From an uncultured Boseongicola sp. (lineage in GTDB: Bacteria > Pseudomonadota > Alphaproteobacteria > Rhodobacterales > Rhodobacteraceae): a stretch of 41,836 bases of DNA. The notes below the pieces were generated by a model that did not search any database, was not told the DNA's origin, and saw only the letters and a list, made by a program, of their open reading frames with translations. A program made the position numbers and the translations under genes. The DNA is taken from positions 1 through 41,836 of the forward strand of contig CAJQNG010000099.1 in NCBI GenBank assembly GCA_905479635.1, given 5' to 3'. This document shows positions 9,680 to 17,791 of the stretch, in pieces (the first letter of the stretch is position 1; each line of letters opens with the position of its first letter).

Positions 9680-11242
9680 TTGGGACGCGGCTTTCTCGCG
9701 GGCATATTTTGGGGCGGTATCGTGGGCTTTGCGATGCTAGCTGTTTCCAGTCTTGTATTCGGTCGCCAAGAGCTAAGCTTGCCGCGACCGGAGGTGGTAC
9801 CTGTTGAGGTGCCTGCCGGCACTGAATTTGATCAGGCACGACCTGAAACAAATCCCGTGGTTCCCGAGGCTGAGACACGCCCAGGCGCTGAGGGCGTCGC
9901 TGGCGTCGTCGCCCCGGACGATGCGGTTGAAACACCGCCTGCGTTTGACACCTCGTCTTTAGCGGTTCCGCAGCCAAGCGTTGAAGGCCCAGCCGGCCTT
10001 GCGGGCACTCCCGAGGTCGCGGAAGAAATTGACATTAACGTAACCGGACCATCGGCCCCAAGCGCAGATGCGCCGGATGCGGGCCGCGCGCTTGTCGCAC
10101 CGGAGGTTCCGTCACAAGCGCCTGAGACCGCAACCGATGCGCCGGTTGAGGGGCAAGCGCCTGCAACTGATGATGTGGCGGTGGTGGCTCCCAGTGCTGT
10201 GGAAGAGACTGCTCCTATGGCGCCTGCACCCGAAGCCACGGACACGATCGAAGCGCCGACGCCTCGGATCTTTGAGACCGACACTGCAGATCCGCCGGAA
10301 ACGCCCGTAGCCCCCGAAGCCGTTGACGCGCCCGAAGCAGACCTTGCGCCGAACGCCATCGTGCGCGTGGACGGGGGCGAGAGCGAGTTTTTCAAGCCGG
10401 TCGACGAGATCGGCAATATGGCGCAGAACGTGGAAACCGACCGTCTTCCGCGGATTGGATCAGCCCCCGAGGCCGAAGAGACGGCACTGCCGACCGAGCG
10501 TCCAGCGCCCGGCGATGTCGTTGAAAACGTTGATGAGGCGGCGCCTGAAACACCCGCTATGATCGATACCGGCGATGCTTTGACTCGTTGGGCCACTGAC
10601 TTTGAGCTAACAGACGACCTGCCATTGATGTCGGTCGTTCTTGTGCATCGCGGCGAGAGCGCCTTGTCGGCGGATGTTGTGGATGGTTTGCCGGGCACTG
10701 TGTCCTTTGCCGTGAATGCCGGATCGCCCGGTGCTGCAAAGATTGCAGCAGACTATCGCGCGATGGGCCGCGAAGTGGTGATGATCCCGTCGTTGCCGGT
10801 TGGGGCCACGCCGCAGGACGTCGAAGTGGCGCTTCGGGTGAACTTTGAAACAATCCCCGAAGCGGTCGCCGTCATGGACAATTCGGGCGAGAGCTTCCAG
10901 TCAGATCGTGCGGCAGTGGCACAGGTTGTCGACGTTGTTGCGGCCTCGGGCCATGGCTTGATCACCTTCCCACGCGGACTGAACACCGCCCACCAGCGCG
11001 CCGAACGTGCAGGCGTACCGACGGGGCTGATTTTCCGCGACATTGATGGGGCGAATGAAACCAACGAGCAAATTCGTCGTGCGATGGACCGGGCTGCGTT
11101 CCGCGCACGTCAGGACGAAGCGGTGATACTGGTTGGGCGGACTGAAGCCAGGACGCTTGAGGCCTTGGCCGAATGGGTGCTTGGCAACCGCGCGGCCAGT
11201 GTGACGTTGGCACCAATCTCGGCGGCTTTGACCACAAACTGA
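9680..11242 (+). CDS. Membrane-anchored divergent polysaccharide deacetylase family protein
   Basis: 520 aa if started at TTG 9680, which has a good Shine-Dalgarno site. Layout: a short basic N-terminus (LGRGF), one membrane anchor (residues about 5-28), a long Pro/Ala/Glu-rich linker (about 40-330) likely in the periplasm, and a C-terminal domain of about 190 residues resembling the YibQ-type divergent polysaccharide deacetylase family (LPLMSVVLVHRGESAL; VSFAVNAGSPGAAKIAADY; GLIFRDIDGANETNEQIRRA; AVILVGRTEARTLEALAEWV). The usual acidic Asp-Asp-x-Gly metal-binding stretch at the start of such domains reads HRGE here, so activity is doubtful. It diverges from trpG with a 130-bp gap. The family call is by pattern recognition. 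Confidence 0.8.
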   Translation: MGRGFLAGIFWGGIVGFAMLAVSSLVFGRQELSLPRPEVVPVEVPAGTEFDQARPETNPVVPEAETRPGAEGVAGVVAPDDAVETPPAFDTSSLAVPQPSVEGPAGLAGTPEVAEEIDINVTGPSAPSADAPDAGRALVAPEVPSQAPETATDAPVEGQAPATDDVAVVAPSAVEETAPMAPAPEATDTIEAPTPRIFETDTADPPETPVAPEAVDAPEADLAPNAIVRVDGGESEFFKPVDEIGNMAQNVETDRLPRIGSAPEAEETALPTERPAPGDVVENVDEAAPETPAMIDTGDALTRWATDFELTDDLPLMSVVLVHRGESALSADVVDGLPGTVSFAVNAGSPGAAKIAADYRAMGREVVMIPSLPVGATPQDVEVALRVNFETIPEAVAVMDNSGESFQSDRAAVAQVVDVVAASGHGLITFPRGLNTAHQRAERAGVPTGLIFRDIDGANETNEQIRRAMDRAAFRARQDEAVILVGRTEARTLEALAEWVLGNRAASVTLAPISAALTTN

Positions 11243-11591
11243 TTTCGGGATTCTGCATCGATGTGCGCGCAAGCTTTGCGGACGGCATTGGCGGCGTCTG
11301 GCTCTCGGGTCTGATGCATATTCAAATGGATGTTGGCGGACGCACAGATGTTCATTGGTCCCGATGGTAGTGGTTTATGAAGATTTTGGTCGATGCGATT
11401 GCACCTTGCGGCAATTTTGCTATTGCAGGGTCTGTGAGGTGGCCTTCTGCGCTTTAGATCGTGCTGTCCCCAGCGACCCTCTGGGAAAGCGGAGGCATCG
11501 GCGATCAGGTTGAGAGGCTACGCCTTAAAGACAAAAGCCCCAAACGATGTGTCCGGGGCCTTTGTGTTGAAATACAGAATTGTATTGATGC
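11243..11591. other. Intergenic stretch without recognisable gene
   Basis: About 350 bp between the deacetylase-family gene and the convergent desaturase gene. Apart from the hairpin at 11537-11559 I see no gene; short open frames here have no recognisable protein features. Confidence 0.4.
11531..11559 (-). terminator. Probable terminator after the desaturase gene
   Basis: GCCCC at 11537-11541 pairs with GGGGC at 11555-11559 across a 13-base loop. Read on the minus strand the stem is followed by TTTTGTCTTT. It lies about 35 bp beyond the desaturase stop. Confidence 0.5.
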
Positions 11592-12626
11592 TTAGTATAC
11601 CTGTGCGTTCGCTTCAGCGAAGGACAAAAGCCGCTTTTGCTTGTCATCCCAAAGGTGCAGGCGCGCGCAGGCAAGGCTTTCGCCGATTGTCATCCGATTG
11701 CTGTTGGCAAGTTCGACGTGATCTTTCAGGACCTCTGGCAAGCGGTAGAAAGGTATCCGGCTGTAGAGGTGATGCACGTGGTGGATGCCGATGTTCGCGC
11801 TTAGCCATTGTAAGGGCGCGGGCATGACGTAGTGCGAACTGCCGTGGAGTGCCGCGTCGTGTAGTTGCCAGTCGCCATCTTCGTCCCAGTGTGTGTCTTC
11901 AAACTGGTGCTGAACGTAAAACAGCCACATGCCAGCGGTTCCCGCAAGAAGCGTTGACGGCAGGAAGATTAGCAGCAGCGGCATCAGACCACCGAAGTAG
12001 GTGATTACAGCAAGGGCTGCGATGATGACCGCGTTGGTGCCCATTGCGCTGACCCAATATTTTGCCTGGTTCATAAGTCCAAGCGGCAGGCGGTTCTGAA
12101 GCAGGAACAAATAGCCGGGGCCGAGGCCGAACAGAACAATCGGGTTGCGGTAAAGGCGATATACAAGGCGGCCAAAAGGGCTGCGGTCATTGTATTCAGT
12201 GACCGTCAGGGTTGCGATGTCTCCGATACCACGACGGCCTAGGTTACCGGACGCGGAATGGTGGATCGAATGGCAGTGACGCCAGACAGCATAAGGTGTT
12301 AGCGTCAGCACGCCAAGGGCGCGGCCGGTCCAGTCGCTTGCGGTTCGATTCTTGAAGAACGCTCCGTGGCCGCAATCGTGCTGGATCGTAAAGAGGCGTA
12401 AAAGGAAGGCGCCGTTGGCGATCGATATGGCAAGTGTCAGCCAGTAGGACACAGATAACGACCACCATGCGAATGCCCAAAGACCAAAGAACGGTCCAAT
12501 GGTTACACCAAGTTCAAAAAGGCTTCGCGCGGTTGACGGATCGCGGTACGCCGAAAGCTGTTTTATCCAATCACGCGCGTCGGAAGGGGGCGGCTTCTCA
12601 GCCTGGAGCTCTGAGTTATCGAACAT
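11592..12626 (-). CDS. Membrane fatty acid desaturase (omega-6/delta-12 type)
   Basis: Di-iron membrane desaturase that introduces a double bond in acyl chains. 344 aa from the ATG at 12626-12624 (MFDNSELQAEK); 17 further residues would be encoded from 12677 but lack family character. The three histidine boxes are seen: H83DCGH87 in TIQHDCGHGAFF, H119SIHH123 and IGIHHVHHLYSRIP near the C-terminus. Hydrophobic segments (about 40-80 and 170-235) surround them, as in the DesA/DesC superfamily. A probable terminator follows. Such enzymes adjust membrane fluidity in the cold, but substrate and regiochemistry cannot be read from sequence. Confidence 0.9.
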   Translation of the reverse strand: MFDNSELQAEKPPPSDARDWIKQLSAYRDPSTARSLFELGVTIGPFFGLWAFAWWSLSVSYWLTLAISIANGAFLLRLFTIQHDCGHGAFFKNRTASDWTGRALGVLTLTPYAVWRHCHSIHHSASGNLGRRGIGDIATLTVTEYNDRSPFGRLVYRLYRNPIVLFGLGPGYLFLLQNRLPLGLMNQAKYWVSAMGTNAVIIAALAVITYFGGLMPLLLIFLPSTLLAGTAGMWLFYVQHQFEDTHWDEDGDWQLHDAALHGSSHYVMPAPLQWLSANIGIHHVHHLYSRIPFYRLPEVLKDHVELANSNRMTIGESLACARLHLWDDKQKRLLSFAEANAQVY

Positions 12627-12780
12627 GTGCCTGCTTTTTTTGTAATTGTGGATGTCTTGATAAACAAAAGTGCCCACATCGCAATGAATATCACGACAAG
12701 AATGCCGGGGCGCGACAACTTAACCACTTTCTTGGTTAAAGACGTAGCAATACAATCTTTGTCTGTTCGGCGGCATTTAA

Positions 12781-12810
12781 TGAAAAAGGGCGACGCTTTC
12801 GCACCGCCCT
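12781..12810 (-). terminator. Terminator after the peptide-type solute-binding protein gene
   Basis: AGGGCG (12787-12792) and CGCCCT (12805-12810) form a stem with a 12-base loop. On the minus strand the stem is followed by TTTTCA. It begins 25 bp past the stop of the solute-binding protein gene. Confidence 0.6.
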
Positions 12811-12834
12811 GTATTTGCCGTGAAGGTCAGAGGA

Positions 12835-14442
12835 TCAAGCGAACCACCAACGCTCCTGTACTTTGTTGCCATCGTTCGCCCAGTTGGCGGCTACATCCTC
12901 GTCGTGGGCCAGCGTCTTGGAGTGTGCGGCGAGGTAGCTTGCGAACATTGCGACGATTGCACCGCCATCGTCCTGCAGTAGGCTTTGCGCTTCGTAGTAC
13001 TGCGCGCGGCGTGCGGTCTCGTCGGTTTCAGCACGGGCTTGAACAACAAGGCTGTTGAACTGGTCCGAAGCTTCCGTCGTTTTCCAAGACGTATCGTTCC
13101 ACTCGGTGTCGTTGGTGTAGGCGGAGGAATACATCCAGTCCTGTGTCGGACGACCCGACCAGTAACACGCGCACCAGGCCTTTTTGTTCCAGACGTTCGA
13201 CCAGTAACCGTCCGATGGTTCGCGAACCACTTCGATTTCGATCCCGGCTTCTTTTGCCGAAGCAGAAATAAGCTGGGCCGCGTCGACGGCTCCGGCGAAA
13301 GCGGCGTCCGAGGCGGACAGTTGGATTGGGCCGGAATGGCCGGACTTCTTGTAATGCTCGGCTGCAAGTTCAGCGTTGAACTCGTGCACTGGCAGGTCAG
13401 GATTGAAAAACGGCATCGAAGCGTTCACGGGCACGTCGTTGCCGACTTCACCGTGGCCGAGCAGGATCTTGTCGACAAGTTCCTGACGTTTAATCGAATA
13501 CTTCAATGCCATCCGGAGATCGTAGTTATCGAACGGCTCGAGATTGAGGCGCATTGGGAAGGTGTAGTGTTGTGTGCCCGTCGTTTTCAAAATGTCGATG
13601 GTCGGAACGCGGTTCATCAGAGCGACAGTGTTTGGAGGGATGTCGCCTGCAAAATCCACATCGCCGTTCATCACAGCGTTCTGGCGGGCGGTCGCATCGA
13701 GGATCGACAGCAATTCGTAACGATCGAAGTTTGCTGCCCCCTCTTTCCAGTAGTTTGCGTTCCGGTTGAAAGTTGCACGTACGCCGGGTTCGTAGTTTTC
13801 GACCACATAACCACCGGTACCGATGCCGCTTAGCGCGTCAACGACGCCATCTTCAGACGGCAGAATGATCAGGTGATAGTCTGAAACGATGAAGGGGAAG
13901 TCAGCGTTTGCACTTTCAAGCTCGAAAATAACCCGGTTTGGGCCATCTGCCCGCATTGAGGAAATCTGAGTTACAAGACCTTTGGCGGCTGACTTAGAAT
14001 CTTCGCCACGGTGATAATTCATCGTCGCGATGACGTCGTCTGCTGTAAGCGATTTGCCGTTGTGGAATTCGACGCCAGGACGCAGGTTGAAGATCCATGT
14101 CGAGGCTGTGTCGCCGGGCTCGAAGCTTTCGGCCAGTTCGCCCACCAGTTCGCCAGACTTGGAAACTTCAGTCAGGTTGTTGCCACGGCTGTAGACGACA
14201 TGTGTGCTGAAATCGTTCTCAGCTGTTGCCGGATCAATCGAGTCCGTGGTTGAGCCGTGACCCACGGCCATGCGGAATACACCGCCCATTTTCGGGGTAG
14301 CCGCTTGCGCGCGACCCGCGAGTGACATGGCGGTTGGCAGGGTTACACCCGTGGCCAGTGCCGACATGATAAAGCGACGACGGTTGATCTGACCTGCGGT
14401 CAGACGCTGTGCCTGAAGCTTGAGATAGCTCTCTTTTTTCAT
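12835..14442 (-). CDS. Tat-exported ABC transporter solute-binding protein, peptide/opine type (SBP family 5)
   Basis: Periplasmic binding protein of the DppA/OppA superfamily. 535 aa from the ATG at 14442-14440 (MKKESYLKLQAQRL); the longer frame upstream has no homology. The signal has a twin-arginine motif (NRRRFIM, residues 20-26), a hydrophobic stretch and a likely cleavage after AGRAQA (about 47). Mature features: GSTTDSIDPATAENDF, LAESFEPGDTASTWIFNLRP, VEFHNGKSLTADDVIATMNY, SDYHLIILPSEDG, GTGGYVVENYEPGVRATFNR and FPMRLNLEPFDNYDLRMALK, all standard for the family. No permease or ATPase gene lies on either side, so it is an orphan component. Ligand unknown. Confidence 0.92.
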   Translation of the reverse strand: MKKESYLKLQAQRLTAGQINRRRFIMSALATGVTLPTAMSLAGRAQAATPKMGGVFRMAVGHGSTTDSIDPATAENDFSTHVVYSRGNNLTEVSKSGELVGELAESFEPGDTASTWIFNLRPGVEFHNGKSLTADDVIATMNYHRGEDSKSAAKGLVTQISSMRADGPNRVIFELESANADFPFIVSDYHLIILPSEDGVVDALSGIGTGGYVVENYEPGVRATFNRNANYWKEGAANFDRYELLSILDATARQNAVMNGDVDFAGDIPPNTVALMNRVPTIDILKTTGTQHYTFPMRLNLEPFDNYDLRMALKYSIKRQELVDKILLGHGEVGNDVPVNASMPFFNPDLPVHEFNAELAAEHYKKSGHSGPIQLSASDAAFAGAVDAAQLISASAKEAGIEIEVVREPSDGYWSNVWNKKAWCACYWSGRPTQDWMYSSAYTNDTEWNDTSWKTTEASDQFNSLVVQARAETDETARRAQYYEAQSLLQDDGGAIVAMFASYLAAHSKTLAHDEDVAANWANDGNKVQERWWFA

Positions 14443-15520
14443 TTGGTTCTCCCAGTTTTTCGTTTGTCGCCCGAAATTTACTGCGGGCATTTTTCCATTA
14501 TGCGCTAGCATAACCGCGGTTTCGCACCGATGACACCCCAAACTGATGACGATCGCGCGACGTAAATCGCCCGCCAGGTGAATCGCCGGGGAATGCCGCT
14601 TAGGAAATCGGAGACGCGCTGATCTTGGGATGCGTCCCGTATCGGGGCCTATCGTGCGGTTTGGACCCACTCTATCTGGTCTGGTCGGGAAAGGCGGTGG
14701 CGTCTTCGGAATTGGTAAGTGCTTGGAACCAACTCTCGTCGCGCGTCGCGGGATCCGTCGTTCCGCTGTCGATCCAATCGAGCAGCGCACTGGTGATGCC
14801 GCGAGCTTTTAAACAGCGACAAACTGGTGGAACTTGCCTGAGCGCCTGCGTGCGTACGCGTTTGGCGGGCGAAGGATGCAGTTTGGGAATCGCCTGAGGC
14901 ATTCGCGCGGTTTTCGAATTTTCCACGAGGCGCCATCTGGGCAGAGCGTTTCGTCACAGGCATCAGTGAGGGGGTGCTCCCGCCAATTGTCGCCTGAATA
15001 GTGTTGGAGCGGCACTTGGCGGCTTTGCGGGCTCCCCTGAAATTGTTGGTTTCCGCAGCGGCACTTGGATAAAAACAGCCTGTTGATCCATTGAAATAGC
15101 GCAATTATTCGTCACTTTGCGGCTGCCTTAGGGCAAGAAAACTTAACCGATTGTCGATTATAGGGAAACGACACCGCCCAATTATGTAATGAAATTGGAC
15201 TTTGGCGCCGAATTGGCAGGCTTTTGTTTCCAATATCAAAACGAAGCGCAGAACGTGCTCTGTCAAGGGTCTCCAAGACGTCCCAATTCGAGACCAATTC
15301 GCCCGCGCTGCGCCAAACTTTCGACAATGGGATCATGGATAAAGGTATTTGTAAGCGGAACGTTGATGCCACATCCATCGCAGCGCACCGTGTAAAGAGT
15401 ACTACCGGCTTGTTGTCGGTGCCCAGGGTAGGGGACGTGTTGAAAGGGTGTGGAACGCGGCACGTCCCGTTTTGGAATAGTAGGCCCGAACGTTCGGGTG
15501 TGTTAAAGGTAGGTTAAGTA
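14443..15520. other. Kilobase without a recognisable gene, possibly decayed coding DNA
   Basis: Between the solute-binding protein start and the Hint-domain gene I find only short, mutually overlapping open frames on both strands (the minus strand at 14650-15104 in three frames, 15112-15378 minus, 15224-15517 plus). None has a recognisable domain. One minus-frame stretch (about 15263-15463) shows VRCDGCGINVPLTNTFIHDP, which looks protein-like but is unassigned. The texture resembles the ruined genes elsewhere in the window. The missing permease genes of the adjacent binding protein cannot be recognised here. Confidence 0.45.
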
Positions 15521-16114
15521 ATGAGTAATGCAGAAGAAGACAGATCTTACACCTCTGTATCCGGTATGATGCGCGTTCTGACACGTATTCGTGAAGGGGC
15601 TTCGACGCCAAAGGCGCAAGCTCCAGTTATGTCGAAATCCGCGCCGGAAGATTCAGCTGACCGCTGGCCCTTGCCGGGTCTTGCGCCGATGACACGCGTG
15701 CGTACATCTTTTGGGGATGTGCATGCGGTGGCGTTGCGCAAGGGGGATTTGGTTCAGACACGTTCGGGCGATTTCAAGCCGATCGTCTGGTTGAACCGCG
15801 TCATGCTTGATGCGCAGTTTTTGGATGAGAAACTGGATTCGAACCCAATCCGGATTCAGGCGGGGGCCGTTGGCCACGCCATGCCCACGTCTGATGTGAT
15901 GTTGTCGCCGCGCCAGATCGTTTGCGCTGGGGCAAAGTCCGGTAGGCCAAATCGTTTTGAAGCCAGTGACCTCGTTGAAAAGCCCGGCGTGAAGCGACAG
16001 CGCGAGACGGGTCTCAGCTATACGATGTTCCATCTCGGCGATACCGAGGAGGTTTACTGCGACGGCATTTACCTCTTGTTTGAGCCACTTCGTGAGTCCA
16101 ACCCGGCCGCATAA
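15521..16114 (+). CDS. Hint-domain (Hedgehog/intein-type) protein
   Basis: 197 aa. Residues about 55-190 resemble the Hint_2 domain common in Rhodobacterales: an entry region APMTRVRTSFGDVHAVALRK, then GDLVQTRSGDFKPIVWLNRV, NPIRIQAGAVGHAMPTSDVM, LSPRQIVCAGAK and a late His-containing FHLGDTEEVYCDGIYLLFEP. In such domains an N-terminal Cys or Ser and a downstream His support autoprocessing. No Cys is visible at the expected beginning, so self-cleavage is doubtful. N-terminal 50 residues are low-complexity. The ATG at 15521 follows AGGTAGG with suitable spacing. A perfect hairpin terminator follows. Function unknown. Confidence 0.75.
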   Translation: MSNAEEDRSYTSVSGMMRVLTRIREGASTPKAQAPVMSKSAPEDSADRWPLPGLAPMTRVRTSFGDVHAVALRKGDLVQTRSGDFKPIVWLNRVMLDAQFLDEKLDSNPIRIQAGAVGHAMPTSDVMLSPRQIVCAGAKSGRPNRFEASDLVEKPGVKRQRETGLSYTMFHLGDTEEVYCDGIYLLFEPLRESNPAA

Positions 16115-16139
16115 ACCAAATATTAGCCAAACTTTTTAC

Positions 16140-16177
16140 GAAAAAGACCATGCCTTTCGGGATGCGCGGTCTTTTTC
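16140..16177 (+). terminator. Perfect 10-bp hairpin terminator
   Basis: GAAAAAGACC (16140-16149) and GGTCTTTTTC (16168-16177) are exact reverse complements around an 18-base loop. The U-rich right arm makes a rho-independent terminator for the Hint-domain gene, and the A-rich left arm would also work on the opposite strand. Confidence 0.85.
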
Positions 16178-16196
16178 GAGTTTGAAAGGATACGCG

Positions 16197-16700
16197 GTGG
16201 ATGAGGATGTGATCCAGCTTGTTCGCCCAATCAGGGTTTTGATACTCGATGACACGCGCTCGGCCTGCTTGTTAATCCGCACGCTGCTTGTGCGCACTAC
16301 TGGGGTCGAGGTCGCCGGCGAGGCAAACGACCGCTGTGAGGCGCGTGATCTGATCAAGCAGATATAGCCGGATGTTTTGATGCTTAATGTGAAAAAATGC
16401 CCCGGACAAACGGATTGGTGTTTCTGGAAAAGATCATGCGGCCTCATCCGATGCCGGTGGTCATGGTGTCGACGCCCACGGCCGAACAAAGAGAAGTTGC
16501 ATTGCGGGCGTTGTCGCTTGGTGCGCTTGATTGCATTTTTTTTTGAAGCGGTTTCAGCGCCGTAATTCGCGTTTCGCTAATATAGCTGACACCATCGTTA
16601 TAGCGGCAGATACGAAAGTGCGAAAAAACCGGCAAAGCCAAACAGTTGATCGACCATTTGAATCGCTGCTTAGTTGGTTTTGACGACGGCCTATCCGAGG
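16197..16700 (+). pseudogene. cheB: Decayed cheB (chemotaxis methylesterase / response regulator) fragment
   Basis: From a GTG at 16197, with AAAGGA upstream, the frame gives a receiver-domain start: VRPIRVLILDDTRSACLLIR, TGVEVAGEANDRCEARDLI. An in-frame TAG follows at about 16365, where relatives continue [20 protein letters not shown] continues in that frame, then the sequence shifts to [38 protein letters not shown] and [11 protein letters not shown], before a stop at a run of nine T. A last piece (about 16570-16660) reads ADTIVIAADTKVRKNRQSQ, like the CheB linker. The catalytic methylesterase domain is absent. The aspartate phosphorylation site appears as Asn. Several lesions show an old loss. 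Confidence 0.85.
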
Positions 16701-16739
16701 CTTCGCTAAGGCGTGGTTACGCGATCTGGTAAACTACTT

Positions 16740-17705
16740 TTAATTTTCTAGATGTGAGATCAGGCCGATCAGTGCGGCGTAGTCATCTTCGACAACATGT
16801 ACGGCGAAGTTCTGCATGAAGCCGGCAAAGCGGCCTTTGTCGCGGAAAGCGTCCGCAAAGCCGAAGGTTTGCATGTGCGGCGCAATGGCGCGGGCGACGC
16901 CTCCGACTAGGTAAAGCCCGCCAAACGGCAAATGAACCAGTGCCAGGTTGCCGCAGACTGTTCCAAGAAGGCGCACAAATGTTGCGACAGCAGCGGTGGC
17001 AACTTCATCATCACCGGTGTTGCAGGCGGCCATGATGTCGGCGGCGCTGCGTTCCGAGGGCGAACCTGCTTTGTTGGCGTGCCAGCGGTAGACGCGTTCA
17101 AGACCGCGCCCCGACAGCACGTCTTCAATTGCGGGAAAGCCGTGAGCGGTTTCGACAAAGTGGCAAAGCGCCAGGTCTTCTGCGGTACGGATCGGCAAGT
17201 TGGCGTGGCCCGATTCAGACGGCGGCACGAACCGGCCCTGCAGGGTGTCGTGAACGGGCGCAGCGTTGAAACCGGTGCCGACACCGATCACCAGACGGCT
17301 GCTGTGCGGCGCGGTTGCGGGGCCGGCGACCACATTCAACATGTTCGCGTCATCAATCAGACCAAGCGCGTGTCCTTGCGCCTGAAGGTCGTTCAGAACG
17401 GCGACCTGCTCTGCCCCCGTCGCGCGCGCGAGCGTTTCACGGTCGATGGACCAGTCAAGGTTGGTCATCACTCCACTCCCATCTCGCACCGGACCTGCGA
17501 CCGCCACCGAGGCGCCGTCGATGTCGGTGAGGCCTTGATGCTCTAGATAAGCGCGCAACACGGTTTCCAGACCGGGGTAGCTTGCGTTTTTGAAGCGCTC
17601 AATTGTGTCGGATCGCAACTGCTGACCCGTCGCCAGTGCGACGCGGGTGTTCGTGCCGCCGACGTCGGCGACAAGCAAAGTTCGGGCGGGGGGCATAATT
17701 TTCAT
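16740..17705 (-). CDS. glk: Glucokinase
   Basis: ATP-dependent phosphorylation of glucose to glucose 6-phosphate in the cytosol. 321 aa, the usual size for the bacterial Glk family. Seen: the phosphate-1 motif LLVADVGGTNTRVAL (residues about 10-24), NLDWSID, AVLNDLQAQGHALG, the phosphate-2 motif VIGVGTGFNAAPV, SESGHANLP, and LYLVGGVARAIAPHM near the adenosine site. It lies 86 bp downstream of aglR on the same strand and may be cotranscribed with it. It would trap the glucose released by AglA. The ATG at 17705 or the one three codons later could be used. Confidence 0.94.
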   Translation of the reverse strand: MKIMPPARTLLVADVGGTNTRVALATGQQLRSDTIERFKNASYPGLETVLRAYLEHQGLTDIDGASVAVAGPVRDGSGVMTNLDWSIDRETLARATGAEQVAVLNDLQAQGHALGLIDDANMLNVVAGPATAPHSSRLVIGVGTGFNAAPVHDTLQGRFVPPSESGHANLPIRTAEDLALCHFVETAHGFPAIEDVLSGRGLERVYRWHANKAGSPSERSAADIMAACNTGDDEVATAAVATFVRLLGTVCGNLALVHLPFGGLYLVGGVARAIAPHMQTFGFADAFRDKGRFAGFMQNFAVHVVEDDYAALIGLISHLEN

Positions 17706-17791
17706 GGGCCGGGTCCGGTATGTTAGGTAGTGCGCTGTGCCGTGGTGTTAAGACGCTTTGGGGCGTTTCGGCAAGGGGCAGGGCGCATAGT

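Noticed and set aside
10030-10340. Possible repeat array within the linker of the deacetylase-family protein
   Set aside because: Pro/Ala/Glu-rich codons recur but with no fixed unit length or spacing, so it is a low-complexity linker rather than a tandem repeat or CRISPR-like array.
9832-10698. Minus-strand open frame of 288 codons, very rich in Ser, Ala and Gly
   Set aside because: It is the complement of the Pro/Ala/Glu-rich linker of the deacetylase-family protein; compositional bias alone keeps it open.
12985-13833. Plus-strand open frame of 282 codons
   Set aside because: Antisense to the solute-binding protein gene and without recognisable motifs.
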